Source: Candidatus Tenderia electrophaga (lineage in GTDB: Bacteria; Pseudomonadota; Gammaproteobacteria; Tenderiales; Tenderiaceae). From it: a stretch of DNA of 64,000 bases. Below, in pieces: positions 34,111-42,553 of this stretch. The notes under the pieces are model-generated. The model had not been told where the DNA came from, made no database searches, and was given only the letters and a program-made list of their open reading frames with translations. The position numbers were made by a program, and so were the translations under genes. The stretch is taken from assembly GCA_001447805.1 (NCBI GenBank), contig CP013099.1, positions 1,240,001 to 1,304,000 of the forward strand. The letters are read 5' to 3'. Position 1 is the first letter of the stretch, and each line of letters begins with the position of its first letter.

Positions 34111-35348
34111 TTTTCGCTAGCCAGCTTGTGGAGGGTATTCAGTAATATATTAGCTCCGTTTTCGATGTCCTCCCAGGCGGTCCATTCGGCCGGTGAATGG
34201 CTGCGACCGTCCTTGCTGGGGACGAAGATCAAACCGGCGCGCGTCATGCGTGACATGATCTGGGTGTCATGCGCGGCGCCGCTGGGCATTTGCAGCATGG
34301 ACAGGCCGTCGGCCTGGGCCGCCTCGCTGATCAACTGCATGACGCCGGGGTCGCATTTCACCGGGGCGATATCGCTCAGTACTTCGAATTCGAACATCAG
34401 GTCGCGGCGTCGGGCGATGGCGGAGATGGCACGGCGAAAGGCGCTGGCCAGCTGTTCCAGTTTTTCGTGATTGGTTTCGCGCACGTCGAGGGAGAATTCC
34501 ACCATGCCGGGCACCACGTTGGCCGCGCCCGGCGACAACTCGACCCGGCCGACGGTGGCGACGCTGCTGGGGCTGCCGTGTTCCTCCAGGATGCGCGGGA
34601 TCTCGCCGGAGAATTCCGCCAGGCCCTGAAACGCGTCCTGGCGCATGTCCATGGGCGTGGAGCCGGCGTGGGCGGCCATGCCGGCGAGCCTGACGTTCCA
34701 TTTGAACAGGCCGGCGATGGCATCCACCACGCCGATCTTGATATGGCGGCGATCCAGCACCGGCCCCTGTTCGATATGCAACTCGATAAAGGCGTGAATG
34801 CTCTCCGCCGGCCGCGCGGCGTTCAGGGCGTCCATGGCGTTCATGCCCCAGTGCGCCATGGCGTCACTGATGGAGACGCCCTCCAAATCACGTGCGTGAT
34901 GAATGCTCTCAGGTGTCAGGCGGCCGCATATGGCGCTGGAGCCGAAGATGCCGCCGAAGCGTCCCTCCTCATCGGAAAAGGCCACCGCTTCCAGCGGCCG
35001 GGCAAGATCGATCTCTTGTTCCTTGAGACAACGTAGGCACTCCAGGCCGGCGACCACGCCCAGGGCGCCGTCCAGCTGTCCGCCGCCGGGCACCGAGTCG
35101 ATATGGGAGCCTGTCATGATGCTGGCCTTGCCTTCGCGCCAATTGAGCCGGGCGTGAACGTTGGCCGCACCGTCTATATAGTGCTCCAGCCCGGCGCTCT
35201 CGATACGTTGACGCAACCAGTCCCTGGCCTGCATGTCGGCGGCGCTGAAGGCCATGCGGTAAATACCTTGGTCTTCGGCTTTGCCGATTTCCGCAAGTGA
35301 GGCGAGATCGTCGCGCAGACGTGTGGCATTGACTTTGAGGTTACTCAT
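34107..35348 (-). CDS. Zn-dependent M20-family hydantoinase/carbamoylase (allantoate amidohydrolase-like)
   Basis: A 413-residue amidohydrolase of the AllC/HyuC/beta-ureidopropionase group. Metal-site motifs are GSHIDSVPGGGQLDGALGVVAGLE, AFSDEEGRFGGIFGSSA and ELHIEQGPVLD; the dimer-domain histidine lies in GMAAHAGSTPMDMRQDA, and DTQIMSRM with GRSHSPAEWT closes the active site. Such enzymes release CO2 and ammonia from N-carbamoyl-amino acids or allantoate. The start is taken at the ATG at 35348 (MSNLKVNATRLRDDL). First gene of the operon. The exact substrate cannot be told from sequence. Confidence 0.88.
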   Translation of the reverse strand: MSNLKVNATRLRDDLASLAEIGKAEDQGIYRMAFSAADMQARDWLRQRIESAGLEHYIDGAANVHARLNWREGKASIMTGSHIDSVPGGGQLDGALGVVAGLECLRCLKEQEIDLARPLEAVAFSDEEGRFGGIFGSSAICGRLTPESIHHARDLEGVSISDAMAHWGMNAMDALNAARPAESIHAFIELHIEQGPVLDRRHIKIGVVDAIAGLFKWNVRLAGMAAHAGSTPMDMRQDAFQGLAEFSGEIPRILEEHGSPSSVATVGRVELSPGAANVVPGMVEFSLDVRETNHEKLEQLASAFRRAISAIARRRDLMFEFEVLSDIAPVKCDPGVMQLISEAAQADGLSMLQMPSGAAHDTQIMSRMTRAGLIFVPSKDGRSHSPAEWTAWEDIENGANILLNTLHKLASEK

Positions 35349-36309
35349 AATCGACGGCTCCGATAGTGCTAAGGGGATAAAGCGGCGCGTCTGACGCGGC
35401 GCCGCCACGGCAGGGGCGGGGCTTTGCAGTTTGATGGTCGTGTATGCAAATTCGTTTCGGCTGTAAAGCGGCGACTGGGCGGCTTGTTGTGGGGTTGATC
35501 CATCCCGTCTCGGGATCGCTGGCAGAGAGCATATTGTCCTGTATCGAGTTTTCCGTCATCTGACACGGGGTGGCTTATCTCAACTCCGTTCACGGTACAA
35601 TTATGAACGCCAACTATCATGTGCGAGTCAGGAGATTAGATTAATGGCGGCGGGGCATTCATCACGCAGTCACGCTGGCGCCGTCGCCGCGCCGTTCGGG
35701 TGTCTGGGTCGTATGCACATGTCGATGCGCGCCGGCATTTTTTCGTCTCATATCCAGGCCGGGGCCGAAAGCGAAAGCATGCTCCCGTGTCGGACGATAT
35801 TCGCTAAGCTCTTATTCATTCAAAAGGTTTTGGCCCTGAATGTCAAATCAGGCGCGGCTTGTGCAGGCCCGTTGAGCGGTGCAAAGGGGCTTTGAAACAG
35901 TCGCTTATGCTGATGCGAACGGCACGTGATATTTCCAATGTTTGTGGCATGTGTGCGCGCGGCTCGGCCGCCACCCCGGTGAAAGACGCTTGGCGCACGT
36001 GCCGCGATCAAGCAGCCTTACCTCGTTGGGCCCGGATTGAAGTGCTAAATTATTCGGTTTTTCATTGCCTGCGCGCCGTGGCGCGCGTGGGATTGACACG
36101 TGTCGTCGCGGGCGTCTATTAAATCTTCGGTGAGATGAATCACCTTCTCCGTGTCGCGGTCGACGGCAGGCGGAAAGTGGGTATTGATAATTATCATACT
36201 CGAAACCTTGTTGCCCCGGTATGATAATCACTGATGCCCTGGACGAGGGAAAATAACAATCGTCAACCGGAAAAGACGTTTATTCACTGTTAAGAAAAAG
36301 GAGAGTCAG
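35349..36309. other. Gene-poor 960-bp region before the cytochrome c peroxidase gene
   Basis: No convincing gene, tRNA or insertion sequence was found. Part of it must contain the promoter of the minus-strand carbamoylase operon and, at its other end, that of the peroxidase. One plus-strand frame of 83 codons (35644-35895) has AGGAG nine bases before its ATG, but its composition shows no domain and looks like chance. The far end (36184-36228) carries an FNR-like site with a fitting -10 hexamer. Confidence 0.5.
36184..36228 (+). promoter_or_regulatory. FNR/ANR-type site and promoter of the cytochrome c peroxidase gene
   Basis: TTGAT-AATT-ATCAT (36184-36197) matches the FNR/ANR consensus TTGAT-N4-ATCAA at nine of ten positions. 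A TATGAT -10 hexamer follows at 36220-36225. If transcription starts near 36232, the site is centred at about -41.5, the usual position for activation by FNR. Diheme cytochrome c peroxidases are known targets of FNR/ANR in other bacteria. A Fur box (GATAAT repeats) is the alternative reading of the same bases. Confidence 0.6.
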
Positions 36310-37362
36310 ATGAGAGTGATGGCTGTTTTAATGCTGCTGGTCTTCGCTGCCGCGCCGGCTATGGCCGCTGAAGACCTTATGGACAGGGCGAAACAAGTAT
36401 TCGAACCCATTCCGACCACGCCGCCCAAGGATAAAATCATATCGCCGCAATCGGTGGAGCTGGGCAAGATGCTCTATTTCGATCCGCGCCTGTCCAGCAG
36501 CTGGCTGGTCAGTTGCAACACCTGCCATAACCTTGGCACCGCCGGGGTGGATTTGCAGGAGACATCGGTTGGCCACGGCTGGAAGCGCGGCCCGCGCAAC
36601 GCACCGACGGTGCTCAACTCCGTCTACAACATTGCCCAGTTCTGGGACGGCCGGGCATCGGATCTGAAGGAACAAGCCAAAGGCCCGGTGCAGGCGGCGG
36701 TGGAAATGAACAACACGCCGGATAGGGTCGTCAAGACGCTCAAGAGTATGCCGGAATACGTCAAGCGCTTTGGTGAGGTCTTCCCGGATCAAAAAGATCC
36801 GGTCACCTTCGAAAATATGGCCCGCGTCATTGCCGACTACGAAGTTACCTTGCTGACACCCAATGCGCCCATCGACAAATTTATCAAGGGCGATGACAAC
36901 GCCTTGTCGAAGGCGGAAAAGGAAGGTTTGCGCTTGTTCATGGATAAGGGCTGCGCTACTTGTCACAGCGGCATCAATATCGGTGGCGGTATGTATCAGC
37001 CCTTCGGTGTCGTGGAAAAGCCGGGCTCCGACATTCTGCCGCGCGATGATAAGGGGCGTTTTGCCGTGACCGAAACGCCCAGCGACGAGTATGTATTCAA
37101 AGTACCGTCATTGCGCAATGTAGCCCTGACGCCACCCTATTTCCATTCAGGCAAGGTCTGGAGCCTGAGGCAGGCGGTGGGAGTGATGGGGACGGCCCAA
37201 TTGGGTGTCGACCTTACGGACAGTGAAGCGAGCAAGATCGTTACCTTTTTGCATGCCCTGACGGGTGATCAGCCCGATGTGGATTACCCGATTCTGCCGC
37301 CTATCACAGATAGCACACCGAAGCCGGAGCTGGCGGTAACCCAGCAGGGGGGTGGGCACTAG
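36310..37362 (+). CDS. ccpA: Diheme cytochrome c peroxidase
   Basis: A 350-residue periplasmic protein with a clear signal peptide (cleavage after AMAA). Two c-type heme motifs are visible, CNTCH near residue 73 and CATCH near 218, each in its own domain. This is the bacterial CcpA/MauG family, which reduces hydrogen peroxide with electrons from small cytochromes. Length and spacing are those of peroxidases rather than of MauG proteins. GGAG ribosome site 6 bases upstream. Likely induced when oxygen is low through the FNR-like site upstream, and ends in a good terminator. Confidence 0.93.
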   Translation: MRVMAVLMLLVFAAAPAMAAEDLMDRAKQVFEPIPTTPPKDKIISPQSVELGKMLYFDPRLSSSWLVSCNTCHNLGTAGVDLQETSVGHGWKRGPRNAPTVLNSVYNIAQFWDGRASDLKEQAKGPVQAAVEMNNTPDRVVKTLKSMPEYVKRFGEVFPDQKDPVTFENMARVIADYEVTLLTPNAPIDKFIKGDDNALSKAEKEGLRLFMDKGCATCHSGINIGGGMYQPFGVVEKPGSDILPRDDKGRFAVTETPSDEYVFKVPSLRNVALTPPYFHSGKVWSLRQAVGVMGTAQLGVDLTDSEASKIVTFLHALTGDQPDVDYPILPPITDSTPKPELAVTQQGGGH

Positions 37363-37387
37363 CCACCGCCGGGTCAAGGTGAATGCG

Positions 37388-37424
37388 TCCAAGGCAAAGT
37401 CTGACTTTGCCTTGGATTTTTTTT
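37388..37424 (+). terminator. Rho-independent terminator of the peroxidase gene
   Basis: Perfect 12-bp stem (37388-37399 with 37405-37416), 5-base loop, then eight T residues. Confidence 0.92.
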
Positions 37425-37661
37425 ATGTAAGGACGACGCTTGGGTTGACGTCTTTAGTGGCTTGATGGTTGGGCCGCAATGACTTCATACTTGGCAGTGT
37501 GTACATGCCCGGCAGTAACCGTTCCAGCGGATACGCCGCCGTTCTTGACAGTGTATGGCCCCCCGTCTACTTTTTGAAGGTGTCTTGGTTAAAGTCTCGA
37601 ATAACAATGTGGTCTTTTGGCGGCCGTCGTCCGCAGCTTGATCCAGGGAGGGGGCAATGAA

Positions 37662-38678
37662 ATGAAAAGAATCACCCGGCGTGAGTTTCTCGGCATGTCT
37701 CTAAAGACCGGTGCAGCGACAATGTTTGCAGGGATGTTCGCGCCATCGGCAACCAGCCTGATGGGCTTGGGCGGAGTGGCGCAAGCCACCACCAAAACCA
37801 TTTCACCGTTTACCTTTGCCGTAATCACCGATTCACACCTTTACGATATTCCCGACCACAAGTTCGACGCCATTCTGGAAAAGGCCGTGGCCGATGTGAA
37901 CGGCCTCAGGCCACAGCCTGACTTCGTGCTCTATTCAGGTGACCTGGCACAGTTCGGCAAGGAGGCCGAATTTGTCAAAGGAAAGCGCATTCTCGACAAG
38001 TTGAAGGTGCCTTATAAGATCATCCCCGGCGAGCATGACTGGTACCTGGATATGGGGAAGGCCTGGCGCAAGATGTTCGGTGATGAGTATTGGTCCTTCG
38101 ATCATAAAGGCACACACATCATCGGTATGAACTCTATTCTCGTCGATGATTTCTGGACGCTGCGTGAACTGACCCCGGCCGAGCGCATGGGTTACATGGC
38201 GGAGCTGGAGTGCCATCAATGCGGCCTCTGGGGCGTGCATGATAAACAGCTCGATTGGCTGGAAAAGGATATCAAAAACCTGAGTCCGGATACGCCGGTG
38301 ATTATCATGACGCATTCGCCGCTGTGGGATTACTACCCGCGCTGGAACTTTCAAACCATCGACGCGCCGGAGATCCGTCTGCTGCTGCGCAAATTCGAAA
38401 AGGTAATGGCGATTCACGGGCATATCCACCAGGTGGTTTACAACTCCATCGGCAATATCAGGTCGGCCGGGCTGCTGTCCACCTCCTGGCCCTGGCCTTA
38501 TCCGCCGGTGGAGCTGCCTTATCCTCATATCAAGATGAACCGTGTCGATCCAGGCGATTTCGAAGACGGTTTGGGTACCCACGCCATCGATCTTGCCAAA
38601 AATTTTGACGGCGTCTTGAACTACCGCGCGTTTTCCGACTTGTTGCCGGACAACGTCAAACGCGGTGTCAAACTCTGA
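37662..38678 (+). CDS. Tat-exported metallophosphoesterase
   Basis: A 338-residue calcineurin-like phosphoesterase. The N-terminus KRITRREFLGM is a twin-arginine signal, followed by a hydrophobic stretch and a likely cleavage site near VAQA. Metal-binding motifs: VITDSHLYD, YSGDLAQFG, GEHDW (in place of the common GNHD), MTHSPL and IHGHIH. Start chosen at the ATG at 37662, which follows GGAGGGGGC. It overlaps the next gene's upstream region with a 16-base gap. The substrate is unknown; folded export implies metal loading in the cytoplasm. Confidence 0.88.
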   Translation: MKRITRREFLGMSLKTGAATMFAGMFAPSATSLMGLGGVAQATTKTISPFTFAVITDSHLYDIPDHKFDAILEKAVADVNGLRPQPDFVLYSGDLAQFGKEAEFVKGKRILDKLKVPYKIIPGEHDWYLDMGKAWRKMFGDEYWSFDHKGTHIIGMNSILVDDFWTLRELTPAERMGYMAELECHQCGLWGVHDKQLDWLEKDIKNLSPDTPVIIMTHSPLWDYYPRWNFQTIDAPEIRLLLRKFEKVMAIHGHIHQVVYNSIGNIRSAGLLSTSWPWPYPPVELPYPHIKMNRVDPGDFEDGLGTHAIDLAKNFDGVLNYRAFSDLLPDNVKRGVKL

Positions 38679-38694
38679 TTCGGGGGACGGGACG

Positions 38695-39174
38695 ATGAAG
38701 ACGCACCAGCATCACGCCAACGCCATTTATATTCTGCTTGTGTTGCTTAGTATGACGACGCTTCAGGCCAAGGAGCCGCTTAGCAGCGCGGCAGCGGAAG
38801 ATCAAAGAAATATGCTGATCGATTTCGTCGCGCGCGGCGATGCCCTTTGGCACAGTGAAGACTTGGGTACCAATGGTTTGGCCTGCGGTAATTGCCATCC
38901 GGACGCGAGCGCGACCAACCCCCATACCTGGCCCAAATATCAGACCAACCTGGGCAAGGTGGGAACCCTGCGCGAGATGATCAACTGGTGCATTGCGGTG
39001 CCCATGCTCGGCAAACCCTTGGCGCTGGACAGCGACGACATGATTGCCATGGAGGCTTATGCCACTTATATGCATCGCGGTGTCGCTATCGCGCCGGCCA
39101 AGGATGAGCAGCACGGCGGGATTCCCGTCATCAGTGGGCCGGGATATCCCACCGCCGTCGGCGGCAATCGTTAG
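38695..39174 (+). CDS. Small exported c-type cytochrome
   Basis: A 159-residue protein with an N-terminal membrane/signal segment (about 10-26, cleavage probably after LQA) and a single heme motif, LACGNCHPDAS. A later conserved block, YQTNLGKVGTLREMINWCIAVPMLGKPLALDSDDMIAMEAYATYM, is the sort found in SoxA-like and thiosulfate/sulfite-associated cytochromes, and a methionine-containing segment might supply the sixth heme ligand. It lies just after the phosphoesterase gene; the pair is probably co-transcribed and the proteins meet in the periplasm. Confidence 0.85.
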   Translation: MKTHQHHANAIYILLVLLSMTTLQAKEPLSSAAAEDQRNMLIDFVARGDALWHSEDLGTNGLACGNCHPDASATNPHTWPKYQTNLGKVGTLREMINWCIAVPMLGKPLALDSDDMIAMEAYATYMHRGVAIAPAKDEQHGGIPVISGPGYPTAVGGNR

Positions 39175-39212
39175 TCGCCCTGGGCGAGCCAGAATCCATA
39201 CGGAGTGTTGTC

Positions 39213-39758
39213 ATGCTGAAGCGCATATTCGTGTTGCTGTTCATTGTTTCCTGCTGCTCATCGGCCTGGGCGGAGAGTTGCCGCGATGACCGGTCGGCCT
39301 CGACACCCAGTAGTCGTTTCACCACCCACGGCGATACGGTCACGGATCAGGACACTAAGCTGTCATGGATGCGCTGCGCCGTGGGGCAGCGTTGGAATGG
39401 CACAAGCTGTATCGGCACTGTGCAACACCTCGATTGGCAGCAGGCCATGGCGCACGTAGAGCGCATCAACGCCCTGCGGCTCGGCGGCCACAGCGACTGG
39501 CGCATGCCGGTGGTCCCGGAACTGGCCTCCATCGTCGAACGCAAATGCTTTAATCCGCGCATGAATACCGAGGTGTTCGCCGGTGCGCCGTCAGTGATTT
39601 TCTGGACCGCCATGGAAAAGATGGGGCGGCCGGACTATGCCTATACCCTGGATTTCGGCGCGGGCGCGGCGCGGGCAACGGATAAGCATCATGCCGCCGC
39701 CGTGCGCTTGGTGCGTGGCGGGCCGTGGTGGGAGCCGCCGCGAATGTCGCAGCGCTGA
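39213..39758 (+). CDS. Exported DUF1566 (Lcl C-terminal domain) protein
   Basis: A 181-residue protein with a signal peptide (cleavage after SAWA). DUF1566 features are DTVTDQDTKLSWMRCAVGQRW, LDWQQAMAHVERINALRLGGHSDWRMPVVPELASIVE and IFWTAM. The domain occurs in secreted or surface proteins of many gram-negative bacteria, often of unknown role. Third gene of the phosphoesterase-cytochrome group, 38 bp downstream. Confidence 0.86.
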   Translation: MLKRIFVLLFIVSCCSSAWAESCRDDRSASTPSSRFTTHGDTVTDQDTKLSWMRCAVGQRWNGTSCIGTVQHLDWQQAMAHVERINALRLGGHSDWRMPVVPELASIVERKCFNPRMNTEVFAGAPSVIFWTAMEKMGRPDYAYTLDFGAGAARATDKHHAAAVRLVRGGPWWEPPRMSQR

Positions 39759-39807
39759 TACCGGTGCCGTGCCCGGCGGTACAGGCCTTTAGGCGCCGCT
39801 TTCAGGA

Positions 39808-40956
39808 TTATCGCAGCTCCCAGACATTGTTGTAATTGACGTGTAGTCTGCGTCGTCTGACGGTGTCGTCGTCATGACCGATGCCGTCGATGCTGTAACG
39901 TATGTCGCTGTTGACCGGACCCCAAAGGTAATAGCTGTGTTCCACCAGCCCACCGACTAGGACGGCGCAATCCACTTGGTGCGCCTTGCGGTGCAGTTGC
40001 GCCGGGCGAGCAGCGCCTTCATGGCCGAGCCGGTCCGGGTGGCCCTTGGTGTAGTCGGAAACATACATGGCCATGTCACCCTTGTTGTGATAAACCGTCA
40101 CGCTGCGGGCAATCTCGTGCAGGTCGCACATCTCCTTGCCGGCCTCGAGCACATCATCATCCACGTCCGGTGCACACAAGAAGATATGGGAAAACAAGCG
40201 CGGAAGATTCTTGCCGTTGGCGAAGTCGCGCAGTCGCACCAGCGTGTTTTGTAATACATAATTGCCCATGGAATGACACAATAGGTGTAGATCCTGATCG
40301 CACAGCGGACTGCCGCTGCGGGCGCCGTCGGTCTTGAGCTCGGCGAGAAAATCGCGCAGCTTTAGTAAACCGCGACCGAAGGCATACCCCGATCCTTTGG
40401 CCTCGGAACGGTCGGATTTGTATGAAACAAAGGGTAGAGCCTGGCCGTCCGAGGGCCAGGTGAATAGCACCACCAGAACGTCTTTACCGCCTTGATATTT
40501 TTGCCGGTTGAGCATCAGCTGCAGGGACAAGGCCCCTCCCACAGCCTGATACCAGTCGACATTGAAGCCGTGGATATAGACCAGTACATCGGATCGCTTG
40601 AGCATGACCTTGCGCAGGTCGTCGAACATGGAGTTTGAGCCGAACTTGGCATTGGGTTGATGGGCGTCGGCGATATCGGACCTGATGCGTTCGTGGTAGG
40701 CCTTGATGGTGGAGGATTTCAAACAGCACTTGGCCAGATAGTCAGCGAGTTTCTCGCCGTCGCCTACATCGGTTTGGGCGCCCTTTTTGCGCTTTAAATG
40801 ACGCTCGACGAGCGCAGAGTCGGCCTCCAGCGTGACTTGGCCGAAGCGCAGATTCTCCATGCCATCGCTGCTAAATTCGGCGCCGTATTCGTCCGGCGCC
40901 CAGCGGTTGTCGCCCCGATGCCGCCGATTGGTGGCATAAAACAGTCTCAATTTCAT
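39808..40956 (-). CDS. Alpha/beta hydrolase of the DUF900 family
   Basis: A 382-residue protein. FYATNRRHRG near the N-terminus and DVLVYIHGFNVDWYQAVGGALSL are typical of DUF900 hydrolases; the nucleophile elbow is LLCHSMGNYVLQ. There is no signal peptide, so it is probably cytoplasmic. The start at 40956 follows GGGAGGAG. Possible esterase or lipase; natural substrate not known. Convergent with the DUF1566 gene. Confidence 0.84.
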   Translation of the reverse strand: MKLRLFYATNRRHRGDNRWAPDEYGAEFSSDGMENLRFGQVTLEADSALVERHLKRKKGAQTDVGDGEKLADYLAKCCLKSSTIKAYHERIRSDIADAHQPNAKFGSNSMFDDLRKVMLKRSDVLVYIHGFNVDWYQAVGGALSLQLMLNRQKYQGGKDVLVVLFTWPSDGQALPFVSYKSDRSEAKGSGYAFGRGLLKLRDFLAELKTDGARSGSPLCDQDLHLLCHSMGNYVLQNTLVRLRDFANGKNLPRLFSHIFLCAPDVDDDVLEAGKEMCDLHEIARSVTVYHNKGDMAMYVSDYTKGHPDRLGHEGAARPAQLHRKAHQVDCAVLVGGLVEHSYYLWGPVNSDIRYSIDGIGHDDDTVRRRRLHVNYNNVWELR

Positions 40957-41088
40957 CCCCTCTCCTCCCAGTAGCACGTTGTGTTCCGTTACGCTCGATG
41001 TTGATTGTCTGCGGTCGCTGAAGCGCGGTCAGTCTGCCAATCCTTGTGGAAGTGTCGGGATGTGTCAATCGCGAAATGCCGCCGCGGG

Positions 41089-42528
41089 CTAAGCGTTGGT
41101 GACGCAGGGCAATTGCCTGGACAAGTTCAGTGCGCGCTTGCGGCTGCTGTTGAGGTCCAATATCGGTGCCGGATAGTCGCGGCCGATGCGCACATTGCAG
41201 GCGTGCTGAACATCGGCGGGCGTCAGCCAGGGGCGGTGCAGCCAAGGCAGCGGCAGCTGCGCCAATTCCGGCAGCCATTGACGTAGATAGTCGCCATGGG
41301 GATCGAAGCGCTCGCTTTGTCTGACCGGGTTGAAGATGCGGAAATACGGTGCGGCGTCGAGCCCGCAGCCAGCCACCCATTGCCAGTTGAAGCTGTTGCT
41401 GGCCAGATCGGCATCCACCAAGGTGTCCCAGAACCAGCGGGCCCCCGTCTGCCAGGGCTGCAGACCGTTCTTGGTCAAAAACGAGGCGACGATCATGCGT
41501 ACGCGGTTGTGCATCCAGCCGCTATGCCAGAGTTGGCGCATGCCGGCATCGATGATGGGAAAGCCGGTCTTGCCTTGTTGCCAGGCCCGCAGCAGCGCTT
41601 TGTCGTCACGCCAGGGAAAGGCTTCAAAACGGGGGTTGAGCGGTGTGTCGGTGGCATAGGGGAAATGATGCAGGGTGTGATAGGCGAACTCGCGCCAGCC
41701 GAGTTCGCTGAGAAAACGATCCATGCTGTCGCCCTGAGTGGCGTGGTCCATAAATGCGTTAAGCACGGCGCTGACCACCTGGCGCGGGCTGATTTCGCCA
41801 AACGCCAGATGCGGCGACAGACGTGAGGTGTCGAGCCGGTCCGGGCGGTCGCGACCCGCGTCATAATGCGCCAGCGCCGCGTCGCAAAAACCTTGGAGCT
41901 GTTCCAGGGCATTGTCCTCTCCCGGTCGCCAGCTTGATGCCAGGCCGTGGTGCCAGGGAATATCGGGCAGCAATGCCAAGGCCTCGACGGCTTCGGACGC
42001 CAGTCTGCATTCGCCCAGCCGTTGCGGCACCGGCAACGGCGGCGCGCCTAGACCTTGTTGTCGGCAGGCGCGCCAGAACGGGGTAAAGACGCGAAACGGT
42101 TTGTGTTCTTTGGTGAGCACGCTGCCCGGCGTGTAAAGCAGGTTGCCGTGGTAGGTATGGACCTCGATGTCGTGCGCTCTGAGCCAGGCCGCGATATGCG
42201 CGTCGCGCCTGGCCGCCTGCGGCGCGTAGCGATGATTCCAGTAGACCGCACCGGCGCCGGTTTCGCGGATCAGGCGTTGCAGGACGTCCTGGCTGGCGCC
42301 GCGCCGGATGATCAGACGGCTGCCGCGGGCATGCAGCGCCTGCTGCAGTGTGCTGAGGCTGTGATGGCACCACCAGCGGCTGGCTGCGCCCGGCGCCCAG
42401 GGTTCCAATTCTTGCGGGGCATGGATGTATACCGGGATGAGGGTATCCGCCGCCTCGGCGGCGTGGTAGAGCGCAGGGTTGTCACTCAGGCGTAGATCCT
42501 GGTGCAACCATACAAGGCAGGTCTTCAT
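41089..42528 (-). CDS. phrB: Deoxyribodipyrimidine photolyase
   Basis: A 479-residue class I CPD photolyase-type protein: N-terminal antenna domain (LVWLHQDLRLSDNPALYHA, about 1-165) and helical FAD-binding domain with WREFAYHTLHHFP, GMRQLWHSGWMHNRVRMIVASFLTKN and DADLASNSFNWQWVAGCGLDAAPYFRIFNP. The cofactor loop residues and the conserved tryptophans are in place. It repairs UV-induced pyrimidine dimers using blue light. It lies 25 bp downstream of the CarH/LitR-type photoreceptor gene on the same strand, so its expression is probably light-induced. Confidence 0.94.
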   Translation of the reverse strand: MKTCLVWLHQDLRLSDNPALYHAAEAADTLIPVYIHAPQELEPWAPGAASRWWCHHSLSTLQQALHARGSRLIIRRGASQDVLQRLIRETGAGAVYWNHRYAPQAARRDAHIAAWLRAHDIEVHTYHGNLLYTPGSVLTKEHKPFRVFTPFWRACRQQGLGAPPLPVPQRLGECRLASEAVEALALLPDIPWHHGLASSWRPGEDNALEQLQGFCDAALAHYDAGRDRPDRLDTSRLSPHLAFGEISPRQVVSAVLNAFMDHATQGDSMDRFLSELGWREFAYHTLHHFPYATDTPLNPRFEAFPWRDDKALLRAWQQGKTGFPIIDAGMRQLWHSGWMHNRVRMIVASFLTKNGLQPWQTGARWFWDTLVDADLASNSFNWQWVAGCGLDAAPYFRIFNPVRQSERFDPHGDYLRQWLPELAQLPLPWLHRPWLTPADVQHACNVRIGRDYPAPILDLNSSRKRALNLSRQLPCVTNA

Positions 42529-42553
42529 CGATGCGACTCCTTCATCGGTTTGT

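Noticed and set aside
35644-35895. An 83-codon frame with AGGAG before its ATG
   Set aside because: No domain, composition like random GC-rich sequence, and internal repeats of Ser/Ala/Gly; only the ribosome site supports it.
36184-36197. Fur box before the peroxidase gene
   Set aside because: The same bases fit FNR/ANR better and are placed at -41.5; Fur is kept only as an alternative.
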